The notes below the pieces were generated by a model. The model was given only the letters and a program-made list of their open reading frames with translations, searched no databases and was not told where the DNA came from. A DNA stretch of 64,000 nucleotides, taken from contig NZ_LHPC01000044.1 of the NCBI RefSeq assembly GCF_001297125.1, positions 124,001 to 188,000 of the forward strand, read 5' to 3'. The position numbers and the translations under genes were made by a program. The stretch comes from Pseudomonas sp. RIT-PI-q. GTDB lineage: Bacteria > Pseudomonadota > Gammaproteobacteria > Pseudomonadales > Pseudomonadaceae. Shown here piece by piece: positions 35,657-43,715 of this stretch. Each line of letters starts with the position of its first letter. Within the stretch, counting starts at the first letter, position 1.

Positions 35657-36424
35657 CGCATTTACCTCTGTGTTGATCAAGCCATTACATGGCCGGAGTT
35701 AATGGTATTCAGCGGTCATAGTGCACTCGGAAGTGCGGCATACAGGCGCCACAATGCCGCGTGCAGGCATATAAGTTCCGAGTGTCTAAATAAGTTCACT
35801 CAAGATGTGCGCAACTAGGCTTTTATTGTTATTGCTGGCCCTGTTAGGCAGCTGGTCTTCTGGTCAGAAGACTTTGTGCAAAGGTCTTGCGCGCTCAATG
35901 CCAGGCCAGAAGCCCGTAAATCAAGCGGTTGGGTGCTCAGGTGAGCACGTTTATAGGGGCGCAGCCTTGGCCGTGTAGGGGATATTTATGATGCTTATCT
36001 CCTGGTCCTTCATGTGTTGCGCAAATCAGGGATTATTAAGCAGAAGTTCATGTGACAACTTCGCTATGTGAATCTCTTCTTTGCGTAAGTTATCTCGTAC
36101 AAGCACGGTGAGAATCGTTACCGGTGGTATGAGCGGCGCATTTGGACATAGTTCCAGTCCGCCCATCGCGAATCTTGAAATTTCTTGAAATATTGAGAAA
36201 GATGGCACTGCTTTCATATTGCTAGCAACACCTGTTTCACCCTTGATACATAGGGTGATGGGCGGATTGAATAGTTAATTGCCACTACCGATAAAAATTT
36301 TCAGTGCCACTACTGAAAAAAATCATCAAAGTCGAGTGAAACAAAAGTTAGAAAATCGAGTGCTTGTATTTTGGCGCCAGGAATATGGCGAATCAGGCGG
36401 GAAATTGTTGGACGATCAGGCGAT
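35657..36424 (-). promoter_or_regulatory. Upstream regulatory region of algD (gene-free)
   Basis: About 770 bases without a convincing gene. On the minus strand two GAACTT boxes (35773-35778 and 35792-35797) resemble the -35 element of AlgU/RpoE-type promoters, but I see no clean matching -10. Nested inverted repeats (ACTCGGAA 35725-35732 with TTCCGAGT 35776-35783; GCGGCAT with ATGCCGC inside) flank this region. The distal part (36200-36360) is AT-rich, unlike the rest of the window, and contains TTTTCAGT / ACTGAAAA. Long upstream regions with AlgR, AmrZ and H-NS-like control are known for algD in other pseudomonads; specific sites here are not assigned. Confidence 0.5.
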
Positions 36425-36455
36425 GGCGCACGACGAATCAGGGAGGTCGTGCGCC
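36425..36455 (-). terminator. Strong hairpin after yaaA, no T tract
   Basis: GGCGCACGAC / GTCGTGCGCC form a perfect 10-bp stem with an 11-base loop, 10 bases past the yaaA stop. There is no T run on the minus strand, so it may protect the mRNA 3' end rather than terminate by itself. Confidence 0.5.
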
Positions 36456-36465
36456 GATCGTTTGC

Positions 36466-37245
36466 TTACTCTGGCGCGTGATCGCGCAGGAAAACCAGCG
36501 TGTCCGGTTTAGACTGCTCGGCGCTGTAGCGATAGCCTTGTGCATCGAAATGTTTGAGCGCTGCCGGGTCGTTGACACGCTCTTCGATGACGAAACGGCT
36601 CATCATTCCGCGGGCTTTTTTCGCGTAGAAGCTGATGATTTTGTATTGGCCGTTCTTCAGGTCCTTGAACTCGGTGTTGATGATGCGTGCGTTGAGAGCG
36701 TTGCGTTTGACCGCCGAGAAGTATTCGTTGGAGGCCAGGTTCAGCAGCACATCATCGCCCTGATCGGCCAGCGCTTCGTTCAGCCATTCGCTGATCCGCG
36801 TGCCCCAGAAGGTATACAGGTCCTTGCCACGGGCATTCGCCAGTCTGGTGCCCATCTCCAGCCGATACGGCATCATCAGATCCAGTGGGCGCAACAGGCC
36901 GTACAGGCCGGACAACATGCGCAAATGCTGCTGGGCGTAATCGAAATCGGCTTCGCTGAAGGTTTGCGCATTGAGCCCGGTATAAACGTCGCCCTTGAAG
37001 GCCAGCAAGGCCTGTTTGGCGTTGGCCGGAGTGAAGGCCGGGGTCCAGCTGCCGAAACGCGCGGCATTGAGCCCGCCAATCTTGTCGGAGACGTGCATCA
37101 ATTCGCTGATCTGCGCCGGCGTCAACTCACGCAGCTGCAGGATCAACTCCTGGGAATGGTCGAGGTATTGCGGCTGGGTGAAGCGCTGGGTCGCCGGCGG
37201 CGTTTCGTAATCGAGGGTCTTGGCGGGGGAAATCACCATCAGCAT
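36466..37245 (-). CDS. yaaA: Peroxide stress protein YaaA (UPF0246)
   Basis: 259 residues. The family signature is present from the N-terminus (MLMVISPAKTLDYETPPATQ) through SGLYGLLRPLDLMMPYRLEM and NLASNEYFSAV to ISFYAKKARGMMSRF. YaaA binds DNA and limits intracellular iron and Fenton damage during peroxide stress in E. coli. Length matches. It is monocistronic and divergent from the deacetylase-like gene across an inverted repeat. Confidence 0.94.
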   Translation of the reverse strand: MLMVISPAKTLDYETPPATQRFTQPQYLDHSQELILQLRELTPAQISELMHVSDKIGGLNAARFGSWTPAFTPANAKQALLAFKGDVYTGLNAQTFSEADFDYAQQHLRMLSGLYGLLRPLDLMMPYRLEMGTRLANARGKDLYTFWGTRISEWLNEALADQGDDVLLNLASNEYFSAVKRNALNARIINTEFKDLKNGQYKIISFYAKKARGMMSRFVIEERVNDPAALKHFDAQGYRYSAEQSKPDTLVFLRDHAPE

Positions 37246-37336
37246 GAAGTCGTCTCCTTTAATCGTGGGGCGATTCTAGGGGGTTGTCGGTGTTGACTCC
37301 AGCTATGGGTGTCATAGGTGATCGGTGGTGTCATGG

Positions 37337-37458
37337 GAAAGATCGCCGCCTCGCTTCACTCGACAGCTCCTACGGGACCGAGTTGACGTGGAATTGGGAT
37401 AACCCGGACGCGATGATCCCTGTAGGAGCTGTCGAGCGAAGCGAGGCTGCGATCTTTT
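37337..37458. repeat. Inverted repeat, GATCGC(A/C)GCCTCGCTTC class
   Basis: Arms at 37337-37372 and 37421-37458 pair over about 35 bases around a 48-base loop, between the divergent yaaA and deacetylase-like genes. Confidence 0.85.
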
Positions 37459-37508
37459 GACCTTCCCGAGATATAGTGCCGCGCGGGTTTTGTTATGGAG
37501 ACATCCCA

Positions 37509-38633
37509 TTGCGTATCGTTTTTCTATTCATTGCGTGGCTGTTGAGCTTCGGTGCCCTGGCGGCGCCGGGCGATGTGGCGACGCTTGATCGCAGCACATG
37601 GCCGGAACAGCTCGGCAACCCGACCTTGTTCGACGTCGCCTCGCGGGCCGAGATCCTGATGTTCGCCCGCGTCCTGCTGGCCAGCGAATCCCTGGATGAG
37701 GCGGGCCTGGCCCGGCGCCTGGGCTTGCGCACGATCAATCTGGACGCGATCAACCGCGTGCGCGAGCACCTGTGGCAACGCTTGCTGGCCAACTACAACT
37801 TCGCCCAGCAGAGCTGCGACCAGGATGCGTCTTTCTGTTTTCTGGTCGAGGACATGGACACCCTGCGCCAGCAAGCGGCCAAGTTTCAGGTCAGCGATGA
37901 CAGCTACTACATAAAGTGGGCCGAGCCGAGCCGACTGTTTCATGCCCAGTACCTTGACGAACAATTGCGCAAGGCTGCGCTGTTTCCGCAGACCAGCAGC
38001 GAAGTCGATCGTTTTGGCGACTATGAGCGCAACGGCGACGAGATGCATGACCGGCTGTTTCTGCTGACATTCGACAGCGCCGCCAACGCCGCGCCGGACA
38101 ACACCGCCTGGGCGTCGGACTACCTGCGCAAGTGGAACATGAGCGCTACGTTCTTCGTTCTCGGCAAGGACATCCAGGCCCGTTTGACAGAAAGTCCGGT
38201 GGCCAGCCTGCAAGCGACTTACTCCAAGCAGTGCATCGGCGTGCAAGGTTGGGAGTTCCGCTCCCACAGCCACTGGCAGGACTGGCAGGATTCGGTACGG
38301 CGCAGCGTCGACCTGGTGAAAAACAAACTGCCGGAAAACTACGTGCCGCTGTTTCGTCCCCCGGATGGCCAGCGCCGTTCGGACGCTGAAGCGTTCTTCA
38401 GGTCCCAGGGCTTGCAAGTGGCGTTGTGGGACATCGATGCCCAGGACGGCGCCGGCAAGCTCAAGGGCAATCAGAGTGCGCAACGGGTGTTGACCCTGAT
38501 GCTGCTGTGGCGACACGGGGTAATCAATTTCAACGTAAAACAGGACGCAGTGAAGACGGCGTTGCCCTGGCTCGTCGCGCAAACGGCGCCCAGCGGGATC
38601 GGCTGGGAAGACTGTCAGGATGCGTTTCGCTGA
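37509..38633 (+). CDS. Secreted polysaccharide deacetylase-like protein with altered active site
   Basis: 374 residues. Signal peptide (IVFLFIAWLLSFGALAA), an N-terminal helical region of about 170 residues, then a NodB-like domain. Recognisable NodB strings are LLTFDSAANAAP (usual TFDDG), SATFFVLGKDI, EFRSHSHWQDW (usual HSxxH) and FRPPDGQRRSDAEAF (RPP motif intact). The second Asp of TFDD is Ser and the second His of HxxxH is missing, so the usual metal site appears incomplete. I choose the TTG at 37509 because GGAG lies 8 bases upstream and the signal peptide starts there. It is monocistronic. It may be a non-catalytic or altered family member. Confidence 0.8.
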   Translation: MRIVFLFIAWLLSFGALAAPGDVATLDRSTWPEQLGNPTLFDVASRAEILMFARVLLASESLDEAGLARRLGLRTINLDAINRVREHLWQRLLANYNFAQQSCDQDASFCFLVEDMDTLRQQAAKFQVSDDSYYIKWAEPSRLFHAQYLDEQLRKAALFPQTSSEVDRFGDYERNGDEMHDRLFLLTFDSAANAAPDNTAWASDYLRKWNMSATFFVLGKDIQARLTESPVASLQATYSKQCIGVQGWEFRSHSHWQDWQDSVRRSVDLVKNKLPENYVPLFRPPDGQRRSDAEAFFRSQGLQVALWDIDAQDGAGKLKGNQSAQRVLTLMLLWRHGVINFNVKQDAVKTALPWLVAQTAPSGIGWEDCQDAFR

Positions 38634-38985
38634 AAACGACGAAAAGCCCGTAAACATTGGGCGAGGGGCGATTTTTGAAGGGAATTCGATGCAGGCGGAC
38701 TTCCGACTTTAACGGCACATTGCCTGCACGCCAAGGGCTATTCGTCACTCTGAAAAATAAACTTCAAAAAAACGTCAAAGTGCTTTTTTCTGTCACAGGT
38801 TTTGGAGTATTACGAAGACAGACCGCCGAAACCTGCAACACAGGTGGCGTCTCCCAAGACCCAGCTTGATGCAGTTCACTTGCGTCCACTCTTTGTCGGT
38901 AGTGCGGGGTGAAATTCGGCGGCCACTTCGAGGCGCAGCACTGTCACGGTATTGCGTCGACTGGCTCCCACAAAGGTGACCGAGT
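38634..38985. other. Gene-free interval before the PhoH gene
   Basis: About 350 bases with no convincing coding frame. A weak hairpin (GCCC / GGGC with a trailing T run, about 38645-38683) may terminate the deacetylase-like gene. The rest presumably holds the promoter of the PhoH-family gene. I see no REP here. Confidence 0.5.
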
Positions 38986-40380
38986 ATGGATGATCACGGA
39001 CGTAGTTCTTCCTCCAACCAGCCAATCCTTTATGTACTCGATACCAACGTATTGATTCACGATCCAAACGCCCTGCTTAATTTCGAAGAACACCACGTCG
39101 CGATCCCGATGACCGTGCTTGAAGAGCTCGACAAGCTCAAGAGCGGGCATCACAGCGTTGCGGCCGAATGCCGTCAGGCCATTCGCCTGATCGACAAGAC
39201 CCTGGGCGATGCCAGCCCCGAAGACGTTGAGCTTGGCGTACCGATCCAGCGCGGCAAAAGTGGGCCCAAGGGTTTGCTGTCAATTCTGATGAGCAAACGC
39301 GCCGAACCGAACATCATTCTGCCCGAGCATCTGAACGACAACATCATCATCAACCAGTTGATCGACCTGCACGCGCGCGAACCAAAACTGCCCGTGGTGC
39401 TGGTTACCAAAGACATCAACATGCGCCTCAAGGCCCGGGCGTGCGGGATCGCGGCCGAGGACTACAGCACCGACCAACTGGTTGACGACGTCTCGTTGCT
39501 GCCCAATGGTTATCACAACATGGACGGCTCATTCTGGGATCGGGTGAAGAATGTCGATACCCGTCAGGACCACGGGCGCACCTGGCACCAGGTGCAGCTG
39601 ATCGACAACCTGCCAGCTGTGCACATCAATGAGTTCATCATCGACGAACAGGGTTTTGTCGGCTGGATCAAGGAGATCGAGGAAGACCGGCTGCTGATTC
39701 TCGACCTGCATCAGGAACCCCTGTTGCACCAGGAAGCCTGGGGCCTGAAACCGCGTGACATTTACCAGAGCCTGGCGCTGTACGCCTTACTCGATCCAGA
39801 TATCCACCTGGTCAACCTGACCGGGGCTGCGGGCTCGGGTAAAACCATCCTGGCCCTGGCGGCGGCGATCGAGCAGACCATGGTCAGCAAGCGCTACCGT
39901 CGAATCATCGCCACCCGTAGTGTGCAGGGCCTGGACCAGGAGATCGGTTTCCTGCCCGGCACCGAAGCGGAAAAAATGGAGCCTTGGCTGGGCGCCATCA
40001 CCGACAACCTCGAAGCCTTGCACATGGATGACGAAAACACCCATGGCAGCGTCGATTACATCCTCAGCAAAGTGCCGTTGCAGTTCAAATCCCTCAACTA
40101 CATCAGGGGTCGCAGCTTCCAGCAGAGTCTGATTTTGATCGATGAATGCCAGAACCTCACGCCGCACCAGATGAAAACCATCATCACCCGTGCCGGCGCC
40201 GGTTCCAAAGTGGTGTGCCTGGGCAACCTGGCACAGATCGACACTCCATACCTGTCCGCGACCAGCTCGGGGCTTACGTACCTGACAGAACGCTTCAAGG
40301 ATTTCCCCAACGGTGTGCACATCACCCTGCAAGGGGTGCCACGCTCGATCCTGGCCGAATACGCCGAATCGCATCTGTAA
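38986..40380 (+). CDS. PIN-PhoH family ATPase/ribonuclease-like protein
   Basis: 464 residues in two domains. An N-terminal PIN nuclease-like domain (YVLDTNVLIHDPNALLNFEE, with further acidic residues at EELDKLKSG and LVTKDINMRLKAR) is joined to a C-terminal PhoH P-loop ATPase (Walker A LTGAAGSGKTILALAAA, Walker B LILIDECQNLTPHQMKTI). This fusion is widespread (YlaK/PhoH2-like) and has been linked to RNA unwinding and cleavage. The start ATG follows GGTGACCGAGT. It is followed by a strong terminator, so it is monocistronic. Confidence 0.93.
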   Translation: MDDHGRSSSSNQPILYVLDTNVLIHDPNALLNFEEHHVAIPMTVLEELDKLKSGHHSVAAECRQAIRLIDKTLGDASPEDVELGVPIQRGKSGPKGLLSILMSKRAEPNIILPEHLNDNIIINQLIDLHAREPKLPVVLVTKDINMRLKARACGIAAEDYSTDQLVDDVSLLPNGYHNMDGSFWDRVKNVDTRQDHGRTWHQVQLIDNLPAVHINEFIIDEQGFVGWIKEIEEDRLLILDLHQEPLLHQEAWGLKPRDIYQSLALYALLDPDIHLVNLTGAAGSGKTILALAAAIEQTMVSKRYRRIIATRSVQGLDQEIGFLPGTEAEKMEPWLGAITDNLEALHMDDENTHGSVDYILSKVPLQFKSLNYIRGRSFQQSLILIDECQNLTPHQMKTIITRAGAGSKVVCLGNLAQIDTPYLSATSSGLTYLTERFKDFPNGVHITLQGVPRSILAEYAESHL

Positions 40381-40392
40381 CCGCTTCACCCG

Positions 40393-40426
40393 AACCGGGC
40401 GGCACCAAAGCCGCCCGGTTTTTTTA
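40393..40426 (+). terminator. Terminator of the PIN-PhoH gene
   Basis: AACCGGGCGGC / GCCGCCCGGTT form an 11-bp stem with a 6-base loop followed by seven T, 12 bases after the stop codon. Confidence 0.93.
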
Positions 40427-40442
40427 TGCCTGAATGATTACC

Positions 40443-40530
40443 TGTGGGAGCGTGGCTTGCCCGCGATGGCTTCACCGCGGTGTACCTGCTGAACCGCAGC
40501 GCCTGCATCGCGGGCAAGCCACGCTCCCAC
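40443..40530. repeat. REP inverted pair upstream of moaC
   Basis: Arms TGTGGGAGCGTGGCTTGCCC and its reverse complement (ending near 40530) lie between the PhoH terminator and the moa operon. Confidence 0.85.
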
Positions 40531-40613
40531 AAGGTTGTGGTAACCCGACAATCAAACGTGCGGAAATTTGACTCGCAGGTTTACAATCGGGGCTCCTGAT
40601 CAGGAGTAACCCC

Positions 40614-41087
40614 GTGCTGACTCATCTCGATTCCCAAGGTCGCGCCAATATGGTCGACGTCACCGAAAAAGCCGTGACGTTCCGTGAAGCGACGGCCCAA
40701 GCGCTGGTGCGCATGCTGCCCGAAACCCTGCAGATGATCGTCAGCGGCGGTCACCCAAAAGGTGATGTGTTCGCCGTGGCGCGTATCGCCGGCATTCAGG
40801 CGGCGAAGAAAACCAGCGATCTGATCCCTTTGTGCCATCCGCTGATGCTCACTGGCGTCAAGGTCGAGCTCAGTGCCGAAGGCGACGACACCGTGCGCAT
40901 CGTTGCGCGCTGCAAATTGTCCGGGCAGACCGGTGTAGAGATGGAAGCCCTGACCGCCGCCAGCGTCGCGGCGCTGACCATCTACGACATGTGCAAGGCC
41001 GTTGACCGTGGCATGACCATCGAAAGCGTGCGTCTGCTGGAAAAGCTCGGCGGCAAGAGCGGCCATTTCCAGGCGGATCAGCCATGA
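40614..41087 (+). CDS. moaC: Cyclic pyranopterin monophosphate synthase MoaC
   Basis: 157 residues. Conserved MVDVTEKAVTFREATA, the PLCHPLMLTGVKVEL active-site segment and the C-terminal GGKSGHFQ are present. With MoaA it converts GTP to cyclic pyranopterin monophosphate, the first step of molybdenum cofactor synthesis. Translation starts at a GTG with TCAGGAG 6-7 bases upstream. Its stop overlaps the moaD start (ATGA). moaA is not in this window. Confidence 0.96.
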   Translation: MLTHLDSQGRANMVDVTEKAVTFREATAQALVRMLPETLQMIVSGGHPKGDVFAVARIAGIQAAKKTSDLIPLCHPLMLTGVKVELSAEGDDTVRIVARCKLSGQTGVEMEALTAASVAALTIYDMCKAVDRGMTIESVRLLEKLGGKSGHFQADQP

Positions 41088-41326
41088 ACGTCACCGTGAA
41101 GTTTTTTGCCCGTTATCGTGAAGCGCTGGGCGTGGATTCGGTCAAGGTTGAAGGCGACTTCGCCACCGTCGACGACGTGCGCGCACTGCTGGCCGGCCGT
41201 GAGGGTGCTGATGTGCTGGGCGAGCAGAACCTGATGTGCGCCCGCAACGAAGACCTTTGCCAACTCGACGAACCGGTGAGCGATGGCGATGAAGTGGCGT
41301 TTTTCCCCACCGTGACCGGAGGCTGA
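41084..41326 (+). CDS. moaD: Molybdopterin synthase sulfur-carrier subunit MoaD
   Basis: An 80-residue beta-grasp protein ending in the diagnostic VTGG, whose terminal Gly is thiocarboxylated and delivers sulfur to the precursor in the MoaE active site. NVTVKFFARYREALG is a typical N-terminus. Overlaps moaC by 4 bases; moaE starts 3 bases after its stop. Confidence 0.95.
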   Translation: MNVTVKFFARYREALGVDSVKVEGDFATVDDVRALLAGREGADVLGEQNLMCARNEDLCQLDEPVSDGDEVAFFPTVTGG

Positions 41327-41329
41327 GCC

Positions 41330-41782
41330 ATGGCCATTCGCGTTCAAGCCATGGCGTTCGATCCGGGTGCTGAAGTCAACGCCATGCACGCTGCCAATGT
41401 CGGTGTTGGGGCGGTGGTGAGTTTTGTCGGCTACGTGCGCGACTTCAATGACGGACTCGACGTCGCCGGGATGTTCCTTGAACACTATCCGGGCATGACC
41501 GAAAAAGCCCTCGGCAAGATCGCCGTTGAGGCCGAGCAGCGCTGGCCGTTGCTCAAGCTCGAAGTGCTGCACCGCATAGGCGCCCTGGAACCGGGCGAGC
41601 CGATCGTCTTCGTCGGCGCCGCCAGCGCCCATCGCCAGGCCGCATTCGATGCCTGCGCGTTTGTCATGGATTACCTGAAAACCCGTGCGCCGTTCTGGAA
41701 AAAAGAAAACACCAGCGATGGGGCACGTTGGGTTGAAGGGCGTGACAGCGATCATGCGGCGGCGGATCGCTGGAAGCAGTAA
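41330..41782 (+). CDS. moaE: Molybdopterin synthase catalytic subunit MoaE
   Basis: 150 residues. VVSFVGYVRDFNDG, LEHYPGMTEKAL, HRIGALEPGEPIVFVG and TRAPFWKKE (active-site Lys residues) match the family. With MoaD it inserts two sulfurs into cyclic pyranopterin monophosphate. Last gene of the short moaCDE operon; a REP pair follows. Confidence 0.96.
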   Translation: MAIRVQAMAFDPGAEVNAMHAANVGVGAVVSFVGYVRDFNDGLDVAGMFLEHYPGMTEKALGKIAVEAEQRWPLLKLEVLHRIGALEPGEPIVFVGAASAHRQAAFDACAFVMDYLKTRAPFWKKENTSDGARWVEGRDSDHAAADRWKQ

Positions 41783-41807
41783 TTCCTGCCGTGTTCTTGA
41801 GTCCGTC

Positions 41808-41898
41808 TTCGCGGGCAAGCCTCGCTCCTACAGTTCGATGTTGTTCACGCAATGGGTGAACGACACAAAACCTGTAGGAGCGAGGCTTGCCCGCGAAG
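41808..41898. repeat. REP inverted pair after moaE
   Basis: Arms at 41808-41832 and 41873-41898, GCGGGCAAGCCTCGCTCC class, perfect over about 24 bases. Confidence 0.88.
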
Positions 41899-41959
41899 AG
41901 GCCATCCGCACCACCCAACTTCCCGTTGAATCACTCCGACCGCCGGCGCAGCAGAGCCG

Positions 41960-42045
41960 CGCGCACGCGATTGACGAATTGTACGTAGAAGTCCAGTATG
42001 GAATTATAAGTACAAAAAAGGCGTTACCCCCGTTTCTGCTCTTTC
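41960..42045 (+). promoter_or_regulatory. Probable promoter region of the amino-acid binding-protein gene
   Basis: Between the REP pair and the ATG at 42088 the sequence is AT-richer, with TTGACGAATTGTACG, TATGGAATTATAAG and a short A run. A TTGTAC -35 and TATGGA or TATAAG -10 are possible. No terminator separates it from the downstream gene. Confidence 0.4.
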
Positions 42046-42087
42046 TTCTGTCTTGCCAAACCAACAACAACCCGCGAGAAAACGAAC

Positions 42088-42864
42088 ATGAAGAAATTCC
42101 CCCTCATCACCGGCCTGGCCCTGAGCCTGTTGGCGTGCAGCACGTTGTTCGCCGCCGATAAGACCCTGCGTATTGGCATCGAAGCGGCTTACCCTCCGTT
42201 CGCCTCGAAAACCGACAAAGGCGAAATCGTCGGTTTCGACTACGACATCGGCAATGCCCTGTGCGCGCAGATGAAGGTCAAGTGTGTGTGGGTCGAAGGC
42301 GAATTCGACGGTCTGATTCCTTCCCTGAAAGTGAAGAAAATCGACATGGCGCTGTCGTCCATGACCATCAACGAAGACCGCAAGAAGTCGGTGGACTTCA
42401 CCCACAAATACTACTTCACCTCATCGCGACTGGTGATGAAGGACGGTGCCGTTGTCGATGACCAGTACGCCAGCCTCAAGGGCAAGACTATCGGCGTGCA
42501 GCGCGCAACCACCACCGACCGTTACGCCACCGAGGTTTTCGAGCCGAAGGGTATCAACGTCAAGCGCTATGGCAACAACGAAGAGATCTACATGGATCTG
42601 GCAGCCGGTCGCCTCGATGCGATTTTTGCCGACACCATTCCGTTGAACGATTTCCTGTCGATGCCGCGCGGCAAAGGCTATGCGTTTGTCGGGCCAGAGC
42701 TGAAGGACCCGAAATACGTGGGTGAGGGCGCCGGGATTGCGGTGCGCAAGGGTAATGCCGAGTTGGTCAGTGAACTGAACACGGCCATCGACGGCATTCG
42801 CGCGAATGGCGAATATCAGAAGATTTCCGAGAAGTATTTCAAGTCCGACATCTACGGCGATTGA
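42088..42864 (+). CDS. Periplasmic basic-amino-acid binding protein (ABC transporter, ArgT/HisJ/AotJ-like)
   Basis: 258 residues. Signal peptide (FPLITGLALSLLACSTLFAA) and a type 2 periplasmic binding fold with TLRIGIEAAYPPFASKT, GFDYDIGNALCAQM and MALSSMTINEDRKKSVDFT, all typical of Lys/Arg/Orn/His-binding proteins. It lies beside dauRAB, in a similar position to an orphan binding protein I recall next to dauBAR in P. aeruginosa, so it likely brings arginine to the shared Aot or another permease. No permease genes are adjacent. Confidence 0.9.
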   Translation: MKKFPLITGLALSLLACSTLFAADKTLRIGIEAAYPPFASKTDKGEIVGFDYDIGNALCAQMKVKCVWVEGEFDGLIPSLKVKKIDMALSSMTINEDRKKSVDFTHKYYFTSSRLVMKDGAVVDDQYASLKGKTIGVQRATTTDRYATEVFEPKGINVKRYGNNEEIYMDLAAGRLDAIFADTIPLNDFLSMPRGKGYAFVGPELKDPKYVGEGAGIAVRKGNAELVSELNTAIDGIRANGEYQKISEKYFKSDIYGD

Positions 42865-42872
42865 TCAATTGC

Positions 42873-42966
42873 CATCGCGGGCAAGCCCGCTCCCACAGGG
42901 ATCAACGGTAAACACGGGATTTGTGTTTCATGAAGATCATTGTGGGAGCGGGCTTGCCCGCGATGA
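42873..42966. repeat. REP inverted pair between binding protein and dauR
   Basis: Arms GCGGGCAAGCCCGCTCCCA (42878 on) and its reverse complement (42941-42964), between convergent genes. Confidence 0.88.
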
Positions 42967-42996
42967 GGCCCTGTCAGCCGAAACATTTCTCAGGGC

Positions 42997-43623
42997 CTAC
43001 CCCTTCAATTCCTTCAAATGCTTGTAAACCGTCGCCCGCCCCATGTTCAGCACATTGGCCACATAGTTCGAGGCGCTTTTGCCTTTGAACGCGCCTTCGG
43101 CGTGCAGCGCCAGCACCAGTTCGCGTTTGTGGTCGCGGGTCAGCACGCTCAGGCTCAGCTGACGCTCGCGCAGCCAGGCGTGGAGGAAGGTGTTGATCCG
43201 CTCCTGCCAGTCATCGCGAAACAGTGAATCCGGTTGCGGGATCAACTTGGTCGGCGACAGGAACAAGTCCAGCGCCGCCTTGGCATTCTCGAACAGCGAA
43301 ATATTCAGATTGATGCACAGCACCGCCAGCGGATGACCGTCGCTGTCGCGCAGCACGCTGCTCAGGCTGCGAATTTTCTGACCATCCCAATTGAGCTTTT
43401 CGTACGGCCCGATGTTTCGTTCGCTGACATCGTCGCTGAGCATGTCCTCCAGCGCAGCGTCATCGCCGATTTCCCGTTTGGACAGGTTGTTGGCGATGTA
43501 ATCGATCTTTTGCGTGCGCAGATCGTGCAGCACCACCTCGGCGTGGGGGAAGAACAACGTGGCGATCGCGTCGGCGATTGCCCGGTAATTATCCAGGGCC
43601 GGGTCTTTTTCAGGTGCATTCAT
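42997..43623 (-). CDS. dauR: YheO-type PAS/HTH regulator, DauR
   Basis: 208 residues. An N-terminal YheO-like PAS sensor domain (ATLFFPHAEVVLHDLRTQKI; LRDSDGHPLAVLCINLN) and a C-terminal HTH of the same family (NVLNMGRATVYKHLKELKG). DauR represses dauBAR and responds to D-arginine metabolites in P. aeruginosa. It is the last gene of the minus-strand order dauB-dauA-dauR, 92 bases after dauA, matching the known operon. Confidence 0.9.
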   Translation of the reverse strand: MNAPEKDPALDNYRAIADAIATLFFPHAEVVLHDLRTQKIDYIANNLSKREIGDDAALEDMLSDDVSERNIGPYEKLNWDGQKIRSLSSVLRDSDGHPLAVLCINLNISLFENAKAALDLFLSPTKLIPQPDSLFRDDWQERINTFLHAWLRERQLSLSVLTRDHKRELVLALHAEGAFKGKSASNYVANVLNMGRATVYKHLKELKG

Positions 43624-43715
43624 AAGGTGGAGCTCCAGGCAGCATCAGCGCCCCATCAAAAAAGGGCGCTGGAAGTTTGCCGCAATCGTGTCGACACGTC
43701 ACCTGAGGACGAAGA

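Noticed and set aside
36026..36217. 63-residue minus-strand frame upstream of algD
   Set aside because: No ribosome-binding site, no recognisable domain, and it lies in the regulatory region; kept as noncoding.
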